DNA of 64,000 nucleotides from Amycolatopsis sp. WAC 01376 (lineage in GTDB: Bacteria > Actinomycetota > Actinomycetes > Mycobacteriales > Pseudonocardiaceae): assembly GCF_003947415.1 (NCBI RefSeq), contig NZ_QHKL01000001.1, forward strand, positions 496,001 through 560,000, given 5' to 3'. Below are positions 1-12,000 of this stretch, piece by piece. The position numbers were made by a program, and so were the translations under genes. The notes beneath the pieces were generated by a model. That model was not told the DNA's origin and did no database searches. It saw nothing but the letters and a program-made list of their open reading frames with translations. How positions within the stretch are numbered: the stretch's first letter is position 1; every line of letters starts with the position of its first letter.

Positions 1-2
1 GC

Positions 3-3000
3 GGCCCGAACGTGACGTCCGGCTACCACAACAAACCGGAGGTGACCGCGGCCGCGTTCCGAGACGGCTGGTACCGCACGGGTGACCTCGCCAGCCGGGA
101 CGCCGCCGGGTACTTCACCATCCGCGGCCGGATCAGCGATCTGATCGTCAGGGGCGGAGAGAACGTCCATCCGGAGGAGATCGAAGCGGTTCTTCGCGGC
201 GCTCCGGGGATCGCCGACGCCGGCGTGGCCGGACGGCCGCACGAGGTGCTCGGCGAGGTGCCCGTCGCCTACGTGGTCGCGGATCCGACGGGTGTCGAGA
301 TCGGCGCCGTGCTCGAACGGTGCCGCCGGGAGCTGTCCGCGTTCAAGGTTCCCGAAGAGGTCTACGAGGTGGCCGACGTCCCGCGGACCGCTTCGGGGAA
401 GATCCAGCGCCGCCGGTTGGCCGATCGACCCGCCTCGCTGCGGTACACGGCGAGCGGATCGCACGACGGAGTCCTGCGCCTGGAGTGGGTGCCCGTGCCG
501 GCAACCGGCACCGCCGGCACCGCCGGCCCCGCGCCGTCGACGTGGGCGTTCGTGGGCCCGGCCGCCGCCGGGGGCCCGTTCTCCTCCGGGCACGCCGAGC
601 TGGCCACGGCCGGCGCCGCCGAGATGACGGTGCTGCTCGCGCCCGGCACCGTGGGCACTTGGGATGAGCACCGCGCCGCGACCCGGCGACTGGTCGAAGA
701 GGTGACGGCGTGGGCCGCCAGGGCCGGATCGGGGAAGCTGGTCCTGCTGACGCGGCGGGCGGTGGCGGTGTCGGCGCTGGACGAGCCCGCCGATCCGGCT
801 CAGGCCATGCTGGCGACCGCGATCGACCGAGTGCTGGGGAGCCGGGCGATCCTGGTCGACCTGGACGGCGAAGCGCCGATCGGCGCCGTGCCGTACGCGG
901 CCCTGCGTGACGAACCGCGCTGCGCGCTGCGCTCCGGCGAGCTTCTGGTGGCCCGGCTGACCCGCCAGCCGGTGGCGGACCGTTCGCCGCGGGATGCGTG
1001 GCCGGGTTCCGACGGCGTCGTGGTGCTGACGGGTGCCGACACCGTGCGCGGCGCGGCGGTGGCACGGCAGCTGGCCGCTGTGGTCCCGGACGAGCGGCTG
1101 CTGCTGCTCTCCGGCGCCACCGAGTGGGAGCCGTCGATCGCGGCAGGCCCGGCCGCCGCGGTGATCCTCGCCGACGGCGACCCGGAGCTGGCCAGGAAGC
1201 TGAGCGCCGCCACGGACTCCACCCGGACTTCGTTCCTCGCGATCGTCGACTCGGACGAGGTCACCGAGGCGGCGGACCCCGGCCGGGCGGTCTCGGCGGC
1301 CATGGTGACCGCCGTGGTCCACGATCGTCGCCGTCGCGGCCTCGCGGGCTCGGTACTGACCTGGACCGAACCGGCCACGGACACCCCGGGGTCGTCCTGG
1401 TTGCGTGACGGGCTGTTCGCGGTCGACACACTCCTTGCCACAACGGACCCGGCGCCGCTGTTCGCCCTGCGTGCGCACCGGCCGGAGCCGGGGACCGCCG
1501 TGCCCGCACTCCTGCGTGACCTCTTCCCGGAGCCGCTCGTCCGGGACGGCCTCGGCGACTCGACGGCCGCCATCCGGGAAGAATTGGCCAGCCTGGACCG
1601 GCACGCGCAACGCGCGCTGCTCCAGGCCATGGTCCAGGACGAGTCCGCGGCGACGCTCGACCGGTCCGGCGACGTCGGCGTCGGTGTGGACCGGGCGTTC
1701 CGGGATCTCGGGTTCAGCTCGGTCGCGCTCGTCGAACTGCGTACGCGGCTGATGGCCCGGACCGGTCTGAAGCTGCCGACCGGAGCGGTGTTCGACCATC
1801 CGACGCCGCGGGCGCTGGCCGCGTTCCTGCACGCCGAACTGGTCGGTGACACCGCCGGGGCCCCGGCCGAGACCGCCGTCGACACCTCGCCGGGGACCGG
1901 CGAGCCGATCGTGATCGTCGGGATGGCCTGCCGGCTGCCGGGCGGGATCACCGGGCCGGACGAGCTGTGGCGTCTGGTCAGCGAGGGCCGGGAGGCGTCC
2001 GGGCCCTTCCCCGCCGACCGAGGCTGGGACCTGGAGCGGCTCTTCGACGCCGACCCCGACCGGCCAGGGACCTCGTATGTCGACCGGGGCGGGTTCCTCG
2101 AGGGCGCGGCCGAGTTCGACGCCGGCTTCTTCGGGATCTCCCCACGCGAAGCGGTCGCCATGGACCCACAGCAGCGGGTGCTGCTGGAGACCGCTTGGGA
2201 GGCGCTGGAGCACGCCGGCATCGACGCGTCGTCGTTGCGGGACACCGATGCCGGTGTCTTCGCCGGCCTGATGGAGCAGGGCTACGGCACCGGCCCGGTG
2301 CCGGAGGAGCTCGAAGCCTTCCAGACGACCGGCACCGCGGGCAGCGTCGCGTCAGGCCGGATCTCCTACCTGCTCGGCTTGCGGGGACCGGCGATCACCG
2401 TGGACACGGCCTGCTCGTCCTCACTGGTCGCGCTGCATCTGGCCGCCCACGCGCTGCGTCGCGGCGAGTGCTCGCTGGCCTTGGCCGGTGGGGCCACGGT
2501 GATGGCCACCCCGCAGTCCTTCGTCGAGTTCTCCCGGCAGCGTGCACTGGCCGCCGACGGCCGGTGCAAGTCCTATGCCTCGGCCGCCGACGGCACCGCG
2601 TGGGCGGAAGGCGCCGGGATGCTGGTGCTGGAACGCCTCGGCGACGCCCGCCGCAACGGGCACCGGATCCTGGCGGTGCTGCGCGGCTCCTCGGTGAACT
2701 CCGACGGTGCGTCGAACGGCCTCACCGCACCGAGTGGTGAGGCGCAGCAACGGGTCATCCGGCAGGCACTGGCGTCGGCGGGCCTCGGTCCGGCGGACGT
2801 CGACGCGGTGGAGGGGCACGGGACCGGAACCGTGCTGGGCGACCCGATCGAGGCCGAGGCGTTGCTGGCGGGCTACGGCCGGGGCCGGGACGCCGATCAG
2901 CCCCTGTGGCTGGGTTCGCTCAAATCGAACGTCGGCCACACCCAGGCCGCGGCGGGCGTCGCCGGTGTCATCAAAATGGTCGAAGCGCTTCGGCACGGTG

Positions 3001-6000
3001 TACTCCCGGCGACACTCAACGTGGACGAGCCGAGCTCGCGCGTCGACTGGTCGGCCGGTGCGGTCGCGCTGCTGACGGAAAGCAGGCCATGGCCGCGCCG
3101 TGATCGTCCGCGCCGGGCGGGCATCTCCAGCTTCGGCCTGAGCGGAACGAACGCCCACGTGATCCTGGAGGAAGCACCCCGGCAGCCTGCCGTCCGGCAG
3201 GCCGCGACGGTGCCGTCGCCGTCGATCGTGCCGCTGATCTTGTCGGCCCGCTCGGCGCCGTCGCTCACCCGGCTGGCGGACCGGCTGGTCTCGCTCATCG
3301 AGACCGACGGCGAGTCGTCGTGGATCGACGTCGCCGTGGCATTGGCGGCTCGGCGAACGACCATGGACGAACGCGCGGTCGTGCTGGCGGCCTCACGGGA
3401 AGAGGCGCTGGCCGGCCTTCGCGCACTGGCCCGTGACGAGGTCAGTCCCCTCGTCGTGCGTGACAGCGCCGCCTCCGGTGCCTCGTCCGGCGTCGTGCTG
3501 ATCTTTCCCGGCCAGGGCGCGCAGTGGACCGGGATGGGACGCGAGCTGCTCGACACCTCCCCCGCGTTCGCGGAGGTCGTCCAGGACTGCGCCCGGCTGC
3601 TGACCGAATGGGCGGACTGGTCGCTGATCGACGTGCTGCGAGGCGAGGCCGACCAGGAACTGAGGGAACGCGTCGACGTCATCCAGGTGGCGAGCTTCGC
3701 GACGATGGCCGGGCTGGCCGCGCTGTGGGCGTCGGTGGGAGTCCGGCCCGACGCGGTGGTGGGCCACTCGCAAGGCGAGATCGCCGCGGCCTATGTCGCC
3801 GGGGCGCTCTCCCTGCGCGACGCGATGCGGGTCGTCGTGGTCCGGAGCCAGATGATCGCGGAGACCCTGTCCGGCCGGGGAGGCATGGCATCGGTACGTC
3901 TCGACGCCGCCGAGGCGACCGCTCGGCTGGCGAAATGGGGCGGCCGGGTACAGGTCGCCGCGGTGAACGGTCCGTCCTCGGTGGTGCTCTCCGGTGCCCC
4001 GGAGGCGCTGACCGAGGTGCTGCGCGAGCTGGCCGAGTCCGGTGTCGACGTACGGCGGGTGGCGGTCGACTACGCGTCGCACAGCGACCAGGTCGAGGCC
4101 GTCCGGGAGCGGCTGGCGGTGGCGCTGGCCGATTTGTCACCGGCCGAGCCGTCGGTGGCCTTCCACTCGACCGTGACCGGGGCCCGGGCAGACGGCGCGC
4201 TGGACGGCGACTACTGGTACCGCAACCTTCGGCAACAGGTCCGTTTCGGGCCGACGATCGATCGCCTGCTGGAGCAGGGTTTCGGCGCTTTCATCGAGGT
4301 CAGTCCGCACCCGGTACTCGTTCAGCCGGTCACCGAGGCCGTGCACGAAGCGCGTTCGGAAGCGGTCGTCGCCGGTTCGTTGCGCCGGGACGACGGCGGG
4401 CTCGGACGCTTGGCGCGATCGATGGCAGAGCTGTTCGTCCGCGGCCTCCCGGTGGACTGGCGCGGCTTACTCGCCGCCGAAGACGTCCGGGCCGTGTGGA
4501 TCGACCTGCCGACCTATCCGTTCGAGCGGCAGCGTTTCTGGCGACGGCCGGTGTCGACCGCCGACGCGCCGGGCATGGGTTTGGACGACGCCGGGCATCC
4601 GCTGCTCGGCGCGCTCGTCCGGCTGCCCGATTCCGGTGGCCTGATCGCGACCGGGCGATGGTCCGCGTCGACCCTGCCGTGGTCGGCGGGCGACGAGGTA
4701 CCCGAGGCGGCCCTCGTCGAGCTGGCGCTGTGGGCGGGCGACCTGGCCGGCGCCCCGGTCGTCGAGGAATTGACCGTCGACCGCGCCGTCGTGCTGCCAC
4801 CCCACGGCGGCCTGAACGTACGGATCGTCGTGGGGCGGCCGGACGCCGCCCACCGGCGGTCGCTGACGGTCCACTCCGGTCCGTCCGGAGCGAGCGCCCC
4901 CGAAGAGTGGACTCCGCACGCCACCGCCACCGTGGCACCGGCGGCCCGATCCGCCGCCGAGGCCACCGGTACCCCCGCGGTCGAGGTCGCTCTCGACGAC
5001 GCCGAGCGGCCGGACGCGCACCGCTACGGAATCCACCCGGCACTGCTCGACGCGGCCGTCCGGACCGTGCTCGCGGCCGGTCAGCGGCCGAAGACCTGGC
5101 GAGGCGTCCGGCTGCTGGCCTCCGGGGCCGACACCGTCGGCGTCCGGTCCACGCCCGCCGAGGACGGGACGGCCTTCCGCGTCGAACTGGCCGATCCGGC
5201 CGGGCGGCCGGTGCTGGCGGTGGCGGAACTGGTCGCCGGACAGTCCGCGTCCACCGCGGCCCTGTTCCGCCTGGACTGGGTCGACCACCCGACGCCACAG
5301 GCCACCTCGGCGCCCGGCCTCGCCGACGCGACGCTGCTGATCCACGAGGCCGACGTCTCGGACGACGATCCGCGCGCCGCGGTCGTCGAGGTGCTCGAAC
5401 TGATCCAGGCGTTCCTCACCCGGCCGGACGAGGACGACGCCCGGCTGGTGATCGTCACTCCCGACCAGGACGGGATCGCCACCAGCGCCGTCCGGGGACT
5501 GGTCCGGTCCGCCCAGTCCGAGCACCCCGGCAAGCTCGTGCTGGTGGCCGCCGGCCACGCGGACCGGGCGACCGACTCGGTCATCGCGGCCGTGCGCAGC
5601 GGTGAACCGCAGCTGAGGCTTCGGGACGGCCGGATCCGAGTGCCCCGGCTGGCGCGGCAGGCGGCGGCCGAGCCCTCACCCGCGTCCCGGCCGCTCGATC
5701 CCGACGGCACCGTACTGATCACCGGTGGTACCGGAACGCTCGCGGCGGTGACCGCGCGGCACCTCGTCGCCGAGCACGGTGTCCGCCGGCTGATCCTGGC
5801 AAGCCGCCGCGGCCCCGCCGCCGACGGCGACGAGGCGCTGCACGACGAACTGGCCGGGCTCGGCGCGACCGTCCGGCTGGTGGCCGCCGATGTGGCGGAT
5901 CGCGAGCAGGTGGCGGCGCTGCTGGCCACGGTCGGCGAGGAGCATCCGCTGACCGCGGTCGTGCACACCGCCGGAGTGCTGGACGACGCGGTGATCACCG

Positions 6001-9000
6001 AGCTCGACCCGCGTCGCGTCGACACCGTGTTCGGGGCGAAGGTGGACGCGGCCCGCCACCTGGACGACCTCACCCGCGACCTCGATCTCGCCGCCTTCGT
6101 GCTCTACTCCTCGGCCGCGGGTGTGCTCGGCAACCCGGGGCAGGGGAACTACGCCGCCGCCAACGCGGCACTGGACGCCGTGGCGCGGGAACGCCGGAAC
6201 GCCGGCCTGCCCGCGGTCTCGATCGCCTGGGGTTACTGGGACCGGGCCAGTGGCCTGACCGGCCACCTCGGCGACGCCGACCACCGGCGGAACCGGGACA
6301 TCGGCATGATCGGCCTGTCCGACCGCGACGGGATGAGGTTGCTCGACCAGTGCCTGCCGGCGGGCGACGGCGGCGCGGCCGTGGTCGCGGCCGGTTTCGA
6401 CCTGGCCGCGCTCCAGGCGGCCGATGACCCGCGGATGCCGTCCGTGCTGCGCGGCCTGGTACCGGCGGGACGGCCGGTCGACCGGGGCGGTGCGACCGTG
6501 CGGCCCGCTCCGGCGGCGCAGGCCTCCCCGGCAGGCCGGATCGGCGAGCTGCCCGCCGCCGAGCAGCTCGACGCACTGGTCGACCTGATCCGCCGTCAGA
6601 GCGCCCTCGTCCTCGGCCATCCGAGCACCGACGCGATCCGGCTCGACCGCACGTTCAAGGATTCGGGCTTCGACTCGCTCACCGCGCTCGAACTGCGCAA
6701 CCGGCTCGCCACCGCGACCGGGCTGGCCCTGTCCCCCGCGATGATCTTCGACTATCCGCGGCCGCGGTCGCTGGCGGCCCATCTGCAGGCCAAGCTCCTC
6801 GACAACGCGCAGACCGGACCGGCCACCGCGGAGCCGAGGGCGACGACCGAGGAGCCGATCGCCATCGTCGCGATGGCCTGCCGGTTCCCCGGCGGCGTGC
6901 GCAGCCCCGAGGACCTGTGGCGAATCCTCGCCGCGGAGACCGACGCGGTCACCGAATTCCCCACCGACCGCGGCTGGGACACCGACCGGCTTTTCGATCC
7001 CGACCCGGACCACCTCGGCACCACCTACGTCCGCCACGGCGCCTTCCTCGACGACCCGGGCGCGTTCGACGCCGGTTTCTTCGGCATCTCGCCGCAAGAG
7101 GCGCTGGCGATGGACCCCCAGCAGCGACTGGTCATGGAGACCTCGTGGGAGCTGCTCGAACGCGCGGGTATCGACCCGCACAGCCTGTACGCCCAGGATG
7201 TGGGTGTCTTCGTCGGAGTGAACAGTCACGACTGGACCGTGCGCACGCATCACGCGGCCGGCGTCGAGGGTTTCCGGCTGACCGGCGGCTCGGGCAGTGT
7301 CCTCTCCGGGCGGGTGGCCTACCACCTCGGCCTGGAAGGCCCGGCGATGACCGTGGACACCGCTTGCTCTTCGTCGCTGGTGACTTTGCACCTTGCCGTG
7401 CAGGCCATCCGGAACGGCGAGTGCTCGATGGCGCTGGCCGGCGGCGTGATGGTGATGGGCACCGTGGAGACCTTCGTCGAATTCTCGCGGCAGCGTGGGC
7501 TCGCGCCCGACGGCCGCTGCAAGGCGTTCGCCGACGCGGCCGACGGTACCGGGTGGTCGGAGGGAGTCGGATTCCTTCTCGTCGAGCCGCTGTCCCAGGC
7601 CCGCGCGCGGGGCCATCGGGTGCTGGCGCTGGTCCGCGGGACGGCGGTGAACTCCGACGGTGCCTCCAACGGCCTCACCGCGCCGAACGGCCCGTCGCAA
7701 CAGCGCGTGATCCGCAAGGCGCTCGCCGCGGCCGGACTGCGGGGCGACGAGGTCGACTCCGTCGAGGGGCACGGCACCGGGACCACGCTCGGCGACCCGA
7801 TCGAGGCGCAGGCGCTGCTGGAAACCTACGGCAGGGACCGGCCTGCCGACCGTCCGCTCTGGCTGGGGTCGGTGAAGTCGAACATCGGCCACACCCAGGC
7901 CGCGGCCGGCGTCGCGGGCGTGATCAAGATGGTGCTGGCGATGCGGCACGGCGTCCTGCCGAGGACACTGCACGTCGACCGGCCGTCGACCCACGTCGAC
8001 TGGTCGGCGGGCGAGGTGCGGCTGCTCACCGAACGCCGCGACTGGCCTCGTACCGGACGGCCGCGCCGGGCAGGCGTGTCGTCGTTCGGCATCGGCGGGA
8101 CCAACGCGCACGTCATCCTGGAGGAGGCGGGCGACGACGACGCCGGTGAGGTGACCGAGGACGTCGCCCACGATCGGCCTTCGGCAGACCTCCGCGTGCC
8201 GGTTCCGGTCTCCGGCCGCACCCCCGCCGCGTTGCGGGCACAGGCCGGCGGCCTGGCGGACTTCATGGCGGCGCGGCCGGAGCTGGAGCCCGCCGACCTC
8301 GCGCTCGCGCTGGCCACCGGCCGGGCGCAGCTCGACCGCCGGGCCGTCCTGGTGGTCCGGGACCGGGAGGAGCTGGCCGCCGGGCTGCGCGGGCTGGCCG
8401 AAGGTTCCGCTCCGGCCATCGGCGGCGCCCCGGCCGACGGCAAGCTGGCCGTCCTGTTCACCGGGCAGGGCAGTCAGTGGCCCGGCATGGGCCGGGACCT
8501 CGCGGCCTGCTTCCCGGTCTTCGCCGAGGCGTTCACCGACGCCTGCCTTGCCGTCGAGAAGCATTGGACCGGGCACACCACGGCGCCGCTGTCCGACGTC
8601 GTCTTCGACGCCCTCGACGCCGAGGCCGGTCGGCTGATCGATCAGACGATCTACACCCAGGCCGGCCTGTTCGCACTCGAAACCGCGCTGTACCGGCTCT
8701 ACGAGTCGTGGGGGGTGCGCCCGGACCTGGTGGCGGGCCATTCCATCGGGGAGATCACCGCCGCGCATGTCAGCGGGGTGCTCGAGCTGGCGGACGCGGG
8801 ACGGCTGGTCGCCGCGCGGGCCCGGTTGATGCAGGCGCTGCCACCGGGCGGAGCGATGGTCGCCGTCCAGGCGACCGAGGCCGAGGTGACCCCGGAACTG
8901 CTGGAGGCGCCCGGCGTCATCGACATCGCGGCGGTCAACAGCGCCCAGTCACTGGTGTTGTCCGGTGACGAGGTGGCCGTGCTGTGGGTGGCGAGCGATC

Positions 9001-12000
9001 TCGCCAAGTTCGGCCACAAGACCCGGCGGCTGCCGGTGAGTCATGCCTTCCATTCGCGGTTGATGCGGCCCATGCTCGCCGAGTTCCGGAAGGTCGCCGA
9101 AGCGCTGACCTACCGGGAGAGCCGGCTGCCCGTCGTTTCCACGGTCACCGGCAGGCTGGACGCCGGACAGCGCTTCGCCACGCCCGACTACTGGGTCGAG
9201 CAGGTCCGGGCCACGGTCCGGTTCGGGGACGCGGTCACCTCGCTGCGCGATCAGGGCGTGACGACGTTCCTGGAGCTCGGACCCGGGGGCGTGCTCACCA
9301 CGATGGCGTCCGAGAGCGTCGACACTTCGGCGGTGTCCTGCGTCGCGACGCTGCGCGGGGACGGCGCGGAGGTCGCCGACACGGTCGCGGCCCTCGGCGA
9401 ACTGCACGTCCGCGGGGTGGCCCTCGACTGGCCCGAGATCGTCGGCCGTCCGGCCGGCTCCGCCACGGTCCTGGCCACCGAGCTGCCGACCTACGCGTTC
9501 CAGCGGCGGCGGTACTGGCTCGACGAAGCGCCACTCGGCGACGCGGTCCCCGCGGCCGCGGCCGGGCAGGAGGACGCGCGAGGCAGCGTCGCCGACCGGT
9601 TGACGACCCGTGACCAGGGCGAACGCGAGCGGATCGCGCTCGAGGTGATCCGGGAGTCGGTGGCGGTCGTGCTGGGCTACCAGCAGGCCGATCTCGACAC
9701 GATGGACGACGACCAGTCGTTCAAGAGCCTGGGTTTCGATTCGCTGGGCGGCGTGCGGCTGCGTAACCGGCTGCGGGATCTCACGGGCGTCGACCTGCCC
9801 GTGACGGCGGTCTTCGACTTCCCGACCCCGAAGGTCCTCGCGGCGCGTCTCGGCGGTGAGGCGGCGGGTGAGGTCGCCGAGGTGCCCGATCGCGCTCCGG
9901 CGCCGGTGGCCGCCTCCGACGAGCCCATCGCGATCATCGGCATGGGCGTGCGGCTGCCAGGCGGTGTGGAGACTCCGGACGACCTGTGGCGGCTGGTCAT
10001 CGAGCGACGCGACGCGATCTCCGGCTTCCCCGTCGACCGCGGCTGGGACACCGACGGGCTCTACCATCCGGATCCCGCGCACGTCGGGACCACCTACACC
10101 CGGTCGGGTGGCTTCCTCGGCGACGCCGCCCAGTTCGACCCCGGGCTGTTCGGGATCTCCCCGCGTGAAGCGCTGGCGATGGACCCGCAGCAACGGCTGC
10201 TGCTGGAAGCGTCCTGGGAGGCCTTGGAACGGGCGGGCATCGACCCGCTGTCCGCCCGTGGCGAAGAGGTCGGCGTGTTCACCGGGATCGTGCACCACGA
10301 CTACGCGACCCGGCTGAACCGGATTCCCGAGGAGGTCCGGGGATACGTCATGACCGGCACGTCGCCGAGCGTCGCCTCGGGCCGCATCTCGTACGTCTTC
10401 GGCTTCGAGGGGCCGGCGGTGACCCTGGACACCGCATGCTCGTCCTCGCTGGTCGCGATGCACCAGGCCGCGCAGGCCCTTCGGCGCGGCGAGTGCACGA
10501 TGGCGCTGGCAGGCGGGGCCACGGTGATGGCCAGCCCGGAGGCGTTCGTCGAGTTCTCCAGCCAGCGCGGCCTCTCGGCCGACGGCCGGTGCAAGTCGTT
10601 CTCGTCCACCGCGGACGGCACCGGCTGGTCGGAGGGCGTCGGCGTCGTGCTCCTGGAGCGGCTCTCGGTCGCCCGGCAGCGTGGCCACCGGGTGCTGGCC
10701 ACGATTCGCGGATCGGCGATCAACTCCGACGGTGTTTCGAACGGACTGACCGCGCCGAACGGGAAGGCGCAGCAACGGGTCATCCGGCGGGCGCTCGCGT
10801 CGGCGGGACTGGAGCCCGCCGACATCGACGCGGTGGAGGCCCACGGAACCGGCACGGTATTGGGCGACCCGATCGAGGCGGGGGCCTTGCTCGCCACGTA
10901 CGGGGAAGCCAGGGACGCGCGGCGGCCGCTGTGGCTCGGGTCCTTGAAATCGAACATCGGGCACACGCAGGCGGCCGCCGGCGTGGCAGGTGTGATCAAG
11001 ATGGTCGAAGCGCTGCGGCACGGTGTGCTGCCGCCGACCATCAACGTCGAGGAACCGACCGAACAGGTCGACTGGTCTTCCGGCACCCTCGCGTTGCTGA
11101 CCGAGCAGCGGGAGTGGCCGCGGACCGGCAGGCCCCGGCGGGCCGGCGTCTCCGCGTTCGGCGCCAGCGGGACCAACGCGCACGTGATCCTCGAGCAGGC
11201 CCCGGCCGACGAGGCCACGACCGCACCGCCCGAGGATCCGGACCGGGTGAAGGGACTCGTGACGGACGTCGTGCCGCTGGTGGTGTCCGCCAAGAGCGTC
11301 CGGTCACTCGGCGCGCAGGCCACCCGTCTGCGGACGGCTTTGGACGATCCCGCCGAGACCGGCGGACCGGTGCTGCCGTCGATGGCCGACGCCTTGGTGC
11401 GCGGCCGGGCGACGCTGCCGGAGCGAGCGGTCGTGCTGGCGAGCTCACGAGACGAGGCGCTGACCGGTCTCGCCGCGCTCGCCCGCGGCGAGGCGGCACC
11501 CAACCTGACCACGGGCAGCGTGGCAGGCTCCGGCGCACCAGGCAGGCTGGTCCTCGTCTTTCCCGGCCAGGGTTCGCAATGGGCGGGGATGGGCCGGACG
11601 CTGCTGGACGGTTCCGCGGTCTTCCGTGCGCGGATCGACGAGTGCGCGCGGGCGTTGGAACCCTGGGTCGACTGGTCGCTGACCGCTGTCCTGCGCGGCG
11701 AGGTGGACGAAAAGACCCTCGATCGCGTGGACGTCGTCCAGCCGGCGAGTTTCGCGATGATGGTCGGCCTGGCCGCGCTCTGGGAATCGATGGGCGTACG
11801 GCCCGACGCGGTGGTCGGCCATTCCCAGGGGGAGATCGCGGCGGCGTGCGTCGCAGGCGCTCTGTCGCTGGCCGACGCGGCCCGCGTCGTCGCGGTGCGC
11901 AGCCAGGCGATCGCGACCACCCTGTCCGGCCGGGGCGGCATGGCGTCGGTGCTGCTCGGCGCGGACGAGGCGAACGAACGGCTGGCCGCCTGGTCCGGGC

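Noticed and set aside
5676..8768. 1030-codon open frame on the minus strand inside the first synthase
   Set aside because: It is antisense to KR1, ACP1, KS2 and AT2, which are intact on the plus strand; no domain or ribosome-binding site supports it.
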